A stretch of DNA of 64,000 nucleotides from Rhodospirillaceae bacterium (GTDB taxonomy: Bacteria > Pseudomonadota > Alphaproteobacteria > SHVP01), in assembly GCA_002722055.1 (NCBI GenBank), contig PBKD01000014.1, positions 483,230-547,229 of the forward strand. The letters run 5' to 3'. A program made the translations under genes and the position numbers. The notes under the pieces were generated by a model. The model worked only from the letters and a program-made list of their open reading frames with translations. It was not told where the DNA came from and did not search any database. Shown here one piece after another: positions 17,261 to 26,637 of this stretch (its first letter is position 1; every line of letters starts with the position of its first letter).

Positions 17261-18224
17261 ATCCAACTTTATCAAATCTTTGCAAATTATTTGAAAGTAT
17301 TATTGATTTGACTAATTTGACATAGTCTTTTCTTTTTACAGAATAATTGTCCAGAGTATCCGCTAGAGAGAAAATATCTAAGTTTTTATTTTTATTCATT
17401 TTTTCTCTTTGATTTCTAAACTTTCTATATGCTCTATGATAATTTAAATTAAAGATATACTGCTCTACAGATTGTTCTAATTTGTCAAAAGATCTAATCT
17501 CATGGTATTGACCGGGAGATCTATTTAAAGGGACCAACCCAGTCCCACTTTTATAAGTCCACTGGCCAAACACAGCATTACCATTTTTTGCAAACCTAGA
17601 AGTTCCCCAACCTGATTCAATTATCGATTGAGCCAGCGCTAAAGATGGTGGAATAGTATTATGTCTATTTAATAAACTTTTAAAATCATATAACTTTAAG
17701 TCATATTGATTAAATTTATCTATTAACCAAATTTTTTGAGTTAATGTGATTTTTACTCCCTTTCTTTTTTTATTTTCCAAAGACAAAATAAAAGTTCTAT
17801 CATTTTCTATTTTTTCATTAGCCTGAAGAATTAAGGGTAAAAGAATTTTAATAAATAAACTCTTCTTTAGATCTACTGACTGAACTTTATCAATATCAAA
17901 TGGCAATCTTGAGACATATATTCTTGGCACAGAGTCTTTACTTTTTATTATATTATCTAGCTCAAAATTAATTTTTTTAAAGGTTTTAATTAAATCAGAT
18001 GAGGAACGAATAAATACAGCAAACTCGTTAGAGTGGTTAATTTTAAATAAATCTGGACCAATGGCTGGAGAAACAAAATCAGATTGGTTTTTTATTTTTC
18101 CTCTCATAATGGTTGCAGAGTGAGTTACTAAAGATGGAAAAATGAAATGGGATATAAATATAACCCCCAATATAGCAAATGTTAAATTTCTAATACGCTT
18201 ACGATTTATAATTTTATATTCCAT
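17244..18224 (-). CDS. Bax-like protein with glucosaminidase domain (GH73)
   Basis: Probable N-acetylglucosaminidase or peptidoglycan-binding envelope protein. An N-terminal signal anchor (about 14-32) is followed by a charged linker and the glucosaminidase domain (about 190-310). The key glutamate lies in LAQSIIESGWGTSRF, and the later FGQWTYKSG and YHRAYRKFR segments are typical of Bax proteins. The length of 326 fits E. coli Bax. It converges on the deacetylase gene with a 17-bp overlap. A functional link with the deacetylase and dipeptidase is inferred from proximity. Confidence 0.85.
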   Translation of the reverse strand: MEYKIINRKRIRNLTFAILGVIFISHFIFPSLVTHSATIMRGKIKNQSDFVSPAIGPDLFKINHSNEFAVFIRSSSDLIKTFKKINFELDNIIKSKDSVPRIYVSRLPFDIDKVQSVDLKKSLFIKILLPLILQANEKIENDRTFILSLENKKRKGVKITLTQKIWLIDKFNQYDLKLYDFKSLLNRHNTIPPSLALAQSIIESGWGTSRFAKNGNAVFGQWTYKSGTGLVPLNRSPGQYHEIRSFDKLEQSVEQYIFNLNYHRAYRKFRNQREKMNKNKNLDIFSLADTLDNYSVKRKDYVKLVKSIILSNNLQRFDKVGFRDYF

Positions 18225-18492
18225 AATGCCAAAAAATTCCTAAATCTTATTTGTATAGCCATCATTAACGTACTTAATGGTTAAAATTAAATTAACCATA
18301 TTTATACTACAAATTGGGTTTTATCTGTTATATAGCACAATATAGAGTGTGTAACTATAAAATTGACCATATAATCTCTAAGGGATTGATTATTATTAAT
18401 TTTTTCTGAGAAAAACTTATTTTCCTAGAATAGACTATAAAACATAAATATGTTTGTTTTGGAACTATTCAACCATCAAAAAAACGAATTTT
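18225..18492. other. 268-bp intergenic region upstream of the Bax-like gene
   Basis: AT-rich spacer between the usp stop and the bax-like start, one of the longest gaps in the window. It holds the palindrome listed separately at 18277-18299 and several TATA-rich stretches. No tRNA fold, riboswitch or open frame with coding signals was recognised. Confidence 0.5.
18277..18299. repeat. 8-bp inverted repeat, possible operator
   Basis: ATGGTTAA and TTAACCAT form a perfect palindrome separated by 7 nt. No T-run follows on the minus strand, so it is unlikely to be a terminator for usp. It lies 53 bp upstream of the Bax-like start and could be a protein-binding site. Confidence 0.4.
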
Positions 18493-18966
18493 TTATGATA
18501 ACTCATCTATTTGACCATCAGTTAAGTCTCCAGGAACAACAGTAACAGGTATTCTAATACCTGATGATCTTCCTACTAGCTGAGAAACTAAAGGACCTGG
18601 ACCATCTGACCCTGAAGCAGAACCTAGAACAAGTATTTTAATATCTAGATTTTTATCAATTAGATCCATAATTACTTTATCAGTTTTACCCTCAATAATT
18701 AAAGATTCTGATTCAATACCCCATTGATCTTTAATTTCATTACATAACCTTGAAAGTAAATCTTTTGCATCATCCTTCGCCTCTTGTCTCATTCTTTCTT
18801 CTACAGCTAACCAGTGCTGAAAGTCTGCCGGATAAATTACTCTCAACATTAAGACTATACCTTGAGTTCTAGATGCTCTTCTGCAAGCAAAACGAAGCGA
18901 TTTCCTACATTCAGGAGTATCATCAACAATCACTAAGAGCTTTCTTTTGTTTTCAGTAATAACCAC
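18493..18966 (-). CDS. universal stress protein (UspA family)
   Basis: Single-domain 157-residue Usp protein. The N-terminal strand KLLVIVDDTPECRKSLRFA and the C-terminal nucleotide-binding pattern LVLGSASGSDGPGPLVSQL followed by IRIPVTVVPG (G-2x-G-9x-G[S/T]-like) are seen. It starts at a GTG (18966) and lies just downstream of trpS, as in many alphaproteobacteria (trpS-usp). It probably binds ATP or AMP and acts in stress physiology; the specific role is unknown. Confidence 0.9.
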   Translation of the reverse strand: MVITENKRKLLVIVDDTPECRKSLRFACRRASRTQGIVLMLRVIYPADFQHWLAVEERMRQEAKDDAKDLLSRLCNEIKDQWGIESESLIIEGKTDKVIMDLIDKNLDIKILVLGSASGSDGPGPLVSQLVGRSSGIRIPVTVVPGDLTDGQIDELS

Positions 18967-19005
18967 TTTTTACACCTTAAATGAAAATCATTTAAACATT
19001 TTTTG

Positions 19006-20001
19006 TTAAGTTAGAAAACCAACAATATTTTTTACTTCTTTTAAAACTGGCCTTGAGATCTCCTCAGCCTTATAAGCTCCCTCTTTCAAAATTTTATTTA
19101 ACTCATCTTTGTTATTTAATAATTCTTTTATTTCCGCTCCTACTGGCTGGAGCTCTTTAATAATACATTCAGTAAGATCATCTTTCAAAACAGAAAAAGT
19201 ACCTCCACCATAATCTTTAACAATTTCGTCCTGTGTTTTACCCATTAAGGCAGCAAAAATACCAATTAAATTTTTTGCTTCTAATCTATTTGAAAGTTCA
19301 GAGGGGGAATCCGGAACAGGAAGAGAATCGGTTTTTGCCTTTTTAATTTTAGCAGAAATCTTCTCAGGAGAGTCTGTTAAATTTATTCTAGAAAAGTCTG
19401 AGTTATCTGATTTACTCATTTTCTTTGAACCATCTCGTAAGTTCATTACTCTGGTAGCTTCTCCAATAATTAGTGGCTCAACTAAAGGAAAATAATCAAT
19501 ATTATAATTATCATTAAAAGAAGCCGCTATATCTCTTGTTAATTCAAGGTGTTGCTTTTGATCATCTCCAACAGGAACATGAGTTGCTTTATAAGCAAGT
19601 ATATCTGCTGCCATTAAATTTGGGTATACATATAAACCAGCAGATGCTTTTTCTTTGTTTTTGCCTGCTTTATCCTTAAATTGAGTCATACGATTTAACC
19701 AACCAATTTTTGCTGTACAATTAAATATCCAAGCAAGTTCAGCGTGCATTGCCACCCTACTTTGATTAAATAATATTGAATTATTAATATCTATACCCGA
19801 TGCAATTAAAATAGAAGCTACTTCAAATATGTTATCATTTAATTCTTCTGGATTCTGAAATGTTGTAATTGCATGCATATCAACAACACAGTAAATACAT
19901 TCATATGAAGACTGAAGATCAACCCAATTTCGAACAGCACCTAGATAATTACCTAGATGGAGATTACCAGTTGGTTGTATACCAGAGAAAATTCTTTCCA
20001 C
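19006..20001 (-). CDS. trpS: tryptophanyl-tRNA synthetase
   Basis: Class I aminoacyl-tRNA synthetase charging tRNA-Trp. The HIGH-type motif is GNLHLGNY (12-19) and the KMSKS loop is KKMSKSD (about 199-205). The 331-residue length is standard. It starts at a GTG (20001). It lies between murJ and usp on the minus strand, the order murJ-trpS-usp being common in alphaproteobacteria. Confidence 0.96.
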   Translation of the reverse strand: MERIFSGIQPTGNLHLGNYLGAVRNWVDLQSSYECIYCVVDMHAITTFQNPEELNDNIFEVASILIASGIDINNSILFNQSRVAMHAELAWIFNCTAKIGWLNRMTQFKDKAGKNKEKASAGLYVYPNLMAADILAYKATHVPVGDDQKQHLELTRDIAASFNDNYNIDYFPLVEPLIIGEATRVMNLRDGSKKMSKSDNSDFSRINLTDSPEKISAKIKKAKTDSLPVPDSPSELSNRLEAKNLIGIFAALMGKTQDEIVKDYGGGTFSVLKDDLTECIIKELQPVGAEIKELLNNKDELNKILKEGAYKAEEISRPVLKEVKNIVGFLT

Positions 20002-20019
20002 TTACCTATTCCTTATAAA

Positions 20020-21564
20020 CTAACTCGACTTATTTATTTTTGATTTTAAATCTATAAAGCTAATTGTATTTAATAACTTTGAAGTTAACATATATACTAA
20101 TAGTCCAGATAAAACTAATAAAATTAATATAGAAATTTTATTAAAATATTGCATATTATTATTAATAATGAAGGTTTCTATAAATATAAGAAATATTACC
20201 ATTAACACAGAAGATAATAATATTTTTAAGATTGTTTTAATTAAGACAAAATCTGGAACCCACCAAGATTTATACAATAAAATTATAAATAATAATATCA
20301 CGTTAAACCAGGCACTTATTGCAGTAGCCATTGCTAAGCCTATGTGTTGATAATATTGAATTAAAAAATAATTTAATATCACATTTAAAGTAACTGAAAG
20401 GACTGCGATTGTTACAGGTATGGTTGTATTTTTTCTAGAAAAGAATGATACAGAAAGAATTTTCAACAATATATAAGCTGGTAAGCCACAAGCATAAGCT
20501 GTTAAAGCTTGTGATGTTAAAAATGAGTCATTAAATAAAAAAGCACCTCTTTCAAAAAGAGGCCTAATTATTTCTTGAGAGAAGAATATGAATGAAAACA
20601 TAGCAGGTATTCCAAAAAAAAGCCCTATTTCTATTGCTCTGTTTTGTAAGTTAACAGCTTCCTTTTCTTTATTAGTAATTATTTTTTGAGATAGTATAGG
20701 CAATAAGGCCGTGCTTAGAGCGACACCAATAATACCCAGGGGTAATTGATTAACCCTGTCTGCGAAATATAAGAATGATATAGAGCCTTTAGGAAGTAAA
20801 GATGCAAAGATTATATCGGTTAATAAATTAATCTGCACTACACTTGCTCCAATTACACCTGGTAAAAATAATTTAAAAAATTCTATATGTTTTTTTGAAT
20901 AAGAAGGTAATGTCAGAAAAATTCTGATATTTAGCTTATGTAGAGGAAAAAAAAGCCATAAGAGTTGAAATATTCCAGCTAAAGTTACTGCAATTGCAAT
21001 AACTTCTCCTGAATTTTTATTAAAATAATTTGTTAAAGAAATCCCAAAGATCAACACAACATTTAGAATTATTGGAGTGAAAGCTACTGATGCAAATTTT
21101 CCCAATGAATTTATTACACCAGAAAATAGAGTAACTAAACTTATTAAAATAAGATATGGAAAAGTTAATCTACTGAGTTTTATAGTTAGTTCGGACTGCT
21201 CCCCTCCAGGTAGATAGCCAGGAGCAAAAATTAATATTATTGAAGGCATGAAAACTTGCGCTAATATAACAAAAATTATAGTAACTAAAAGTAATAGGGA
21301 TAATATTCTTTCAGCAAATATAATTGCTTTTCTCTGCCCATCAACTTTTAATATTTCTGAAAATATTGGTATGAATGCAGCATTGAATGCTCCCTCTGCA
21401 AATATTCTTCTAAAAAAATTTGGTAATTTAAAAGCAACTAAAAATGCATCACTTGTGATACCAACACCGATAAAACTTGCCAATAGAAGATCACGTATAA
21501 AACCAAGAACTCTACTTATAAAAGTAAAAAAACTTATTGAAAAAAATGCTTTTTTAATAATCAA
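20020..21564 (-). CDS. murJ: lipid II flippase MurJ
   Basis: Polytopic inner-membrane MOP-superfamily flippase that moves lipid II across the membrane for peptidoglycan synthesis. The 514-residue protein has about 14 hydrophobic segments. The N-terminal SRVLGFIRDLLLASFIGVG and the FFRRIFAEGAFNAAFIP segment (about 50-66) are diagnostic. The start is a TTG at 21564 after an AAGGG ribosome-binding site. It lies between glnD and trpS as usual, except that a divergently transcribed exporter gene has been placed between it and glnD. Confidence 0.95.
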   Translation of the reverse strand: MIIKKAFFSISFFTFISRVLGFIRDLLLASFIGVGITSDAFLVAFKLPNFFRRIFAEGAFNAAFIPIFSEILKVDGQRKAIIFAERILSLLLLVTIIFVILAQVFMPSIILIFAPGYLPGGEQSELTIKLSRLTFPYLILISLVTLFSGVINSLGKFASVAFTPIILNVVLIFGISLTNYFNKNSGEVIAIAVTLAGIFQLLWLFFPLHKLNIRIFLTLPSYSKKHIEFFKLFLPGVIGASVVQINLLTDIIFASLLPKGSISFLYFADRVNQLPLGIIGVALSTALLPILSQKIITNKEKEAVNLQNRAIEIGLFFGIPAMFSFIFFSQEIIRPLFERGAFLFNDSFLTSQALTAYACGLPAYILLKILSVSFFSRKNTTIPVTIAVLSVTLNVILNYFLIQYYQHIGLAMATAISAWFNVILLFIILLYKSWWVPDFVLIKTILKILLSSVLMVIFLIFIETFIINNNMQYFNKISILILLVLSGLLVYMLTSKLLNTISFIDLKSKINKSS

Positions 21565-21653
21565 AAATTTCTAACCCTTATAATTATATTTACTATATTA
21601 AAAAAATATATTGATTATAATTAACATATTTTAAAAACAAAAATTAGAATTTT

Positions 21654-22862
21654 ATGAAAAATAGTTCAAATAAATCAACTACTCTTCTTATCATAGCACT
21701 AAGCATGCTAACTGCTTTTGCACCGTTGTCAGTTGACATGTATTTACCTAGCTTACCTATGTTAGCTAAAATATATGACGTTAATGAGGCAACTATTCAG
21801 CTAACTCTTAGCAGTTTTCTTTTTGGCTTTGCTGTAGCTCAGTTAATTCATGGCCCTTTATCTGATAGATGGGGCAGAAAACCGGTAATTTTTTTGGGCA
21901 TAACAATATATATAATTGCGTCTTTGGGGGTGATTTTTTCTTCAAAAGTTGAAGCCATGATATTTTTTAGATTTTTTCAAGCTTTTGGAGGCTCTGCTGG
22001 ACCGGTTATTGCCAGGGCTATAGTTAGGGATACCTTTAGTAAAGATAAGTCTTCGCAAATATTGTCAATACTTTTCTTAGTAATGAGTATGGCACCTTTG
22101 CTTGCACCCTTAATTGGAGGACAAATTTTATATTTTTTTGGCTGGAAGTATATTTTTATAACTTTAATTATATTTTCATTTATCTGCTTGATACTTACTT
22201 TTGGAATAAGGGAGTCTCTACCAAAAACTTCTCGGTCGAAAATAGGTTTTTTTAGTATTTTAATAATTTATAAAAATCTATTATTACATAAAAAATTTAT
22301 AGGATATACATTATGTATGAGTTTTGGGTTTTCTGGTATGTTCGCATATATATCTGGATCTCCTTTCTTTATAATTGATTATTTAAATTTTTCTCCTCAA
22401 CTTTTTGGTTTTTTCTTTTTTATAAATGTTCTCTTTCTAATTATTGGATCAACAATAAATGCGCTATTTGTTAATAAATATGGTAGCGAAAAAATGCTAT
22501 TTATAGGAATATCACTTTCAGCAATTTTTGGCATATTTATTTTTCTAAATATTTTAATTTATCCCAAACTAAATTATACAATAATTTTTTTTATAACTTT
22601 GTTTATGCCTTCAGTAACAATTACAGGAGCTAATGCAACTGCAGCAGCGTTAAATTTATTTCCAAAAAACATAGGTTCAGCAGCCGCCGCAATAGGAGCT
22701 GTGCAATTTATGATAGGAGGTATATCTGGTTACGTTGTTGGAGAACTATACTTTTTTACATTTTATTCAATGGCAATTGTGATAGGTATTTCAGGCTTAT
22801 TAAGTTTTTTCTCATATATCTTTATACTACGCCGCATTAGTTTGAATTTTTTTTCTAGATAA
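21654..22862 (+). CDS. Bcr/CflA-family multidrug efflux transporter (MFS)
   Basis: Drug:proton antiporter of the DHA1 MFS family. The 402-residue protein has 12 predicted helices. Motif A is seen as GPLSDRWGRKPVIFLG between helices 2 and 3, motif C-like glycines follow in helix 5, and the start resembles Bcr (LSMLTAFAPLSVDMYLPSLP). It is divergent from murJ and converges on glnD with a 36-bp overlap at the 3' ends. The substrate cannot be deduced. Confidence 0.9.
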   Translation: MKNSSNKSTTLLIIALSMLTAFAPLSVDMYLPSLPMLAKIYDVNEATIQLTLSSFLFGFAVAQLIHGPLSDRWGRKPVIFLGITIYIIASLGVIFSSKVEAMIFFRFFQAFGGSAGPVIARAIVRDTFSKDKSSQILSILFLVMSMAPLLAPLIGGQILYFFGWKYIFITLIIFSFICLILTFGIRESLPKTSRSKIGFFSILIIYKNLLLHKKFIGYTLCMSFGFSGMFAYISGSPFFIIDYLNFSPQLFGFFFFINVLFLIIGSTINALFVNKYGSEKMLFIGISLSAIFGIFIFLNILIYPKLNYTIIFFITLFMPSVTITGANATAAALNLFPKNIGSAAAAIGAVQFMIGGISGYVVGELYFFTFYSMAIVIGISGLLSFFSYIFILRRISLNFFSR

Positions 22863-25604
22863 ATTATTTTTATTAGTATCGATTTTTTCCTTTAAAAAAT
22901 TAATTATTTTGTTTATTTTTCTTTTGTTAGTAACTTTTAATCCAAAAATATCTTTTACATAAAATACATCAACTGCTCTCTGACCATAAGTAGAAATATG
23001 AGCACTACTAATTTGTAATTCTAAGTTTGCAAGGCTTTCTGTGACCTCATAAAGAAGACCCCGCTTGTCATGAGTAGTCACCTCTAGAACAGTATGAAAA
23101 TTACTAATATTATTATTTATAGATATTTTTGTTTCTATCTCAAAATAATTATTATTTTGTTCTAAACTTAACTTTTTATTATTATATTCATTTACCAGCC
23201 AGTTTTTATCTTTAAGGGAATTCTCTATATATCTAAATATTTTTTCTAAATCTGCGTATTCAGAGTAAGGCAAGCTTATTGAATTTTGCACCCAAAAAGT
23301 ATCTAATGCCATTCCATGCTTTGTGGTGCTTACTTTTGCATCAAGAACAATGGCTCCTGCAAGAGTTATAGAACCAGCAAGACTAGAGAAAAGGCCTGGG
23401 TGATCTGGAGCATATACGTTAATTTCTGTTACAGCGTTTATTATATCATTATGCCAATCAATTTTTAAAACCTGATTTAAAAAATTTTGATTTTTTAAAA
23501 TATTTGCGTGTCGTATTTGACTTGATAAATCATTTGATAGCCAGTATGTATCATAATGAAGATTAACAAATTTTTTAAAATCTTCTTTAGACCATCCCTT
23601 TAAATTACTTTTTAGTTTATTAATAGCTATATTTTTTCTCTTATTTAGTGGTGTCTCTACTAAACCGTCCATCAGATCATATGTAGATAGATATAAATTT
23701 TTTATAAGCTGACCTTTCCATGCATTCCAAGTATTTGGTCCAACAGCTGAAATATCTGAAATTGTGAGTAAAAGCAGCATGTCCAATCGTTCTTTTTTTC
23801 CAACAAATTCAGCAAAGTCTTCTATTGTTTTTAAATCCCCTAAATCTCTTTTGAATGCTGTATGGCTCATAATCAAGTGCCACCTAACTAACCAAGCAAC
23901 TTCGTTCACTTCATCTTCATCAAGGCCAAATCTCGGACATAAGTCTCGTGCAATTTGTTCTCCTATCTTTGAATGATCACCTGATTGGCCTTTAGCTATA
24001 TCATGAAGAAAAACTGAAAAGTACAAAACACGACGAGAAGTAATATTTTTTATTATTGCACTGGCTAACCTATGGTCATTATTTAGTTCACCTGATTCTA
24101 TTTTATTTAAAATACCTATAGCTCTGATGGTATGTTCATCAACAGTGTAAAAGTGATACATATCGTGTTGAGTTTGCGCAACAACTCTTCCAAATTGCGG
24201 AATAAACCTTCCAAGTAATCCGGATTCATTCATTTTTCTTAGGGTTTTTTCTGGGTTTTTTTTAGAAACTAATATTTGTAAAAAAATAGAATTGGACTCG
24301 TTATCTTTTCTTAATTTGTATATTCTATATAAATTTCTAATTAAAATTGTAGTTGCTTTTGGATGTATTTCGATATCATAAGATTGTGATATAGCAAATA
24401 ATTTTATAATATTTTCTGGTTTATTAAAAAAACGATCTTCATTAATTATTGTTATTCTATCTTGGTATTCTGCAAAAATGTCGTTATTTTTTTTTAAAAT
24501 AGTATCGATTTTTTTAGTTAATTTTTTTTTAAAAAGATTTTTTTCGGAATCTATATTAGAAAAAAAAATTCGCGATAAAGAACCTACTTCATTAGCTGTC
24601 AAATAGTATCTTTTCATAAATCTTTCAACAGAATTATTTGATTTCGTAGTTCTATAATTTAGTTTTTTACTTATCTCTATCTGATGATTAAAAGTAAGCC
24701 TTTCTTCTGCATAACCTGATAAATAGTGCAACCAAAACCTTACAGTCCATAAAAAAGTTTTAGATTTTTTATATTTGTTAATCTCATTATTTGTAAAAAA
24801 ACTTGAATTAAAAAATTGATCAATATTTTCTATATTATTTGAATATTTAGCAGCCCAAAAAATAGTCTGAATATCTCTCAACCCCCCTTTTCCTTCTTTA
24901 ATATTAGGTTCAACTATATACCTTGATTCACCAAATTTTTTGTGTCTTATATTTTTTTCAATTAATTTAGAATTAACAAAAGAATTCTTGTCATTCAAGA
25001 CTACTTCTTCATAATATCTTTTTCTTAATTTATCATAAAGTTTTCTATCACCGCAGATATACCTCGACTCAAGAATGCTTGTTTTAGTAAAAATATCGTT
25101 TTTAGAAATTTTTATGCAATCATTAATTGTTCTAACAGATTGACCTAATTTAAAACCAAGATCCCATAAAGAGTACAGTATGTATTCAACTACTTGTTCA
25201 CACCAGAAGGTAAGCTTGTATGGATGTAAGAATATCAAATCTATATCAGAGTAGGGTGCCATTTCTGACCTCCCGTATCCTCCAGTAGCAATTAATGCTA
25301 GTCTTTCTGATTTTGTAGGGTTTGTTGCTCTATATATATGGAGTGTTCCAATCTCAAATAGTGTCCTTAAAACCTGGTCTATTAGAAAAGAATTTAGGTT
25401 TGCAGCTTGCATACCATTTTGATTTTTTTCAAATCTTTTTCTTATTTCTTTTTTTCCTACTTTTATTTCCTCTGCAAGTAATCTTAAAATTAATCTCTGA
25501 GAAGTTTCAGATTTCAAATTTTTTTCTTTAGCTATCAGTGAAATCTTTGTAGCAAGTTTTTTTCTATTAATTATGTTTCTTTGGTCAAGTAATAATTTAG
25601 GCAT
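22827..25604 (-). CDS. glnD: bifunctional uridylyltransferase/uridylyl-removing enzyme GlnD
   Basis: Nitrogen-status sensor that uridylylates and deuridylylates PII. Domains in order are nucleotidyltransferase with GGYGRSEMAPYSDIDLIF (108-125, metal ligands Asp120 and Asp122), a linker, an HD domain (FLHDIAKGQSGDHS, about 530-545) and two ACT domains (about 715-790 and 835-905; VYAPDHPGLFSSLAGSI and THDKRGLLYEVTESLA). The length of 925 is normal. In many alphaproteobacteria glnD lies next to mutS; here about 17.7 kb separates them. Confidence 0.96.
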   Translation of the reverse strand: MPKLLLDQRNIINRKKLATKISLIAKEKNLKSETSQRLILRLLAEEIKVGKKEIRKRFEKNQNGMQAANLNSFLIDQVLRTLFEIGTLHIYRATNPTKSERLALIATGGYGRSEMAPYSDIDLIFLHPYKLTFWCEQVVEYILYSLWDLGFKLGQSVRTINDCIKISKNDIFTKTSILESRYICGDRKLYDKLRKRYYEEVVLNDKNSFVNSKLIEKNIRHKKFGESRYIVEPNIKEGKGGLRDIQTIFWAAKYSNNIENIDQFFNSSFFTNNEINKYKKSKTFLWTVRFWLHYLSGYAEERLTFNHQIEISKKLNYRTTKSNNSVERFMKRYYLTANEVGSLSRIFFSNIDSEKNLFKKKLTKKIDTILKKNNDIFAEYQDRITIINEDRFFNKPENIIKLFAISQSYDIEIHPKATTILIRNLYRIYKLRKDNESNSIFLQILVSKKNPEKTLRKMNESGLLGRFIPQFGRVVAQTQHDMYHFYTVDEHTIRAIGILNKIESGELNNDHRLASAIIKNITSRRVLYFSVFLHDIAKGQSGDHSKIGEQIARDLCPRFGLDEDEVNEVAWLVRWHLIMSHTAFKRDLGDLKTIEDFAEFVGKKERLDMLLLLTISDISAVGPNTWNAWKGQLIKNLYLSTYDLMDGLVETPLNKRKNIAINKLKSNLKGWSKEDFKKFVNLHYDTYWLSNDLSSQIRHANILKNQNFLNQVLKIDWHNDIINAVTEINVYAPDHPGLFSSLAGSITLAGAIVLDAKVSTTKHGMALDTFWVQNSISLPYSEYADLEKIFRYIENSLKDKNWLVNEYNNKKLSLEQNNNYFEIETKISINNNISNFHTVLEVTTHDKRGLLYEVTESLANLELQISSAHISTYGQRAVDVFYVKDIFGLKVTNKRKINKIINFLKEKIDTNKNNLSRKKIQTNAA

Positions 25605-25715
25605 TTTTATAAATTGATACTAATTTATTAACTAATCAATCATATTTTTGATTTAATTTTTTTTTTATTTGATTTAAGTGTACAATACAAATCAAATGAA
25701 CGCGGAGAGCCAGAT

Positions 25716-26636
25716 ATGAATGAAAATATCAAAAATTCAAGTAGTGTTATTCCTTTTCTACTTCTTGTTTTAGGGGCTATAATTTACGGAAGTTTTTTTT
25801 CTGCTCAAAGTATAGCTTTAAAACTTGGTGTTTCCCCACTTGGATTAGCTTTTTGGCAAGGATTTCTTGGTGCAATTATTCTTATATTCTTTTCCTTATT
25901 ATTCAGAGAAATGCCTAAATTTTCATGGGACCACGTAAGGTTATATAGCTCAATATCCCTTTTTGCCTTTTCTATTCCCCTTATAGCTGTTAGTTTCGCT
26001 GCTCCTCACGTGCCTCCTGGAATATTGGGCTTAATAGTAACCTTAGTACCATCACTAACCTATTTATTTGCATTCCTTGCAAAGCTTGAGAAATTTAATT
26101 GGCTTTCAACTAGTGGTTTAGCCTTTGGGCTTGCTGGTGTAGTTATTATTGTTTTTTCAACAAACAGTATTGAAGGTTCCTTTTCAGGTACATGGTTTAT
26201 TATTGCATTAATAGCTCCACTGGGATATGCAGCTAGTAATACTGCTGTAGCATTAATTAGACCTGCCGAAGCAACTACCATTCAGTTGTCAACTGGGGTG
26301 TTATGCTTTTCAGTTCCTATCTTACTGATTCCAATGCTTTTTGTTGATGGATTTTATTTTTTTAAAAATACTGATTATCAGGGTTTTTCTGCTGTTTTAT
26401 GGGCAGGAATCACAAATATTGTTATATTCATCACATTATTTGAAGTAATTTACAGACGTGGACCAGTTTTTTTCTCGCAGTTTAATTATATTACTCCAGC
26501 AGCAGCTTTATTATGGGCATATTTAATATTTAGCGAGAATATTCCTTTTATTGTTTGGTTTGCAATCATATTAATGATTATTGGACTATATCTAGCTAAC
26601 AGAGGAACAGCACTAAGCCTTCAAAAAGGGAAATAG
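25716..26636 (+). CDS. EamA/DMT-family transporter
   Basis: Drug/metabolite transporter superfamily permease with ten predicted helices in two EamA repeats. The first repeat begins LGAIIYGSFFSAQSIALKLG and the second ends VFFSQFNYITPAAALLWAYL. The 306-residue length is typical. The ATG follows a GGAGAG ribosome-binding site. One base separates its stop from the next EamA gene, so the two are probably co-transcribed and may form a heteromeric pair. The substrate is unknown; position suggests a link to the catabolic genes nearby. Confidence 0.85.
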   Translation: MNENIKNSSSVIPFLLLVLGAIIYGSFFSAQSIALKLGVSPLGLAFWQGFLGAIILIFFSLLFREMPKFSWDHVRLYSSISLFAFSIPLIAVSFAAPHVPPGILGLIVTLVPSLTYLFAFLAKLEKFNWLSTSGLAFGLAGVVIIVFSTNSIEGSFSGTWFIIALIAPLGYAASNTAVALIRPAEATTIQLSTGVLCFSVPILLIPMLFVDGFYFFKNTDYQGFSAVLWAGITNIVIFITLFEVIYRRGPVFFSQFNYITPAAALLWAYLIFSENIPFIVWFAIILMIIGLYLANRGTALSLQKGK

Positions 26637-26637
26637 A

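Noticed and set aside
25681-25696. Shared TACAAAT-like motif near 25685, 37610 and 40981 as an island-wide operator
   Set aside because: The match is only 7 bp of mostly A/T sequence at differing distances from the starts, and part of it looks like a -10 element (TACAAT).
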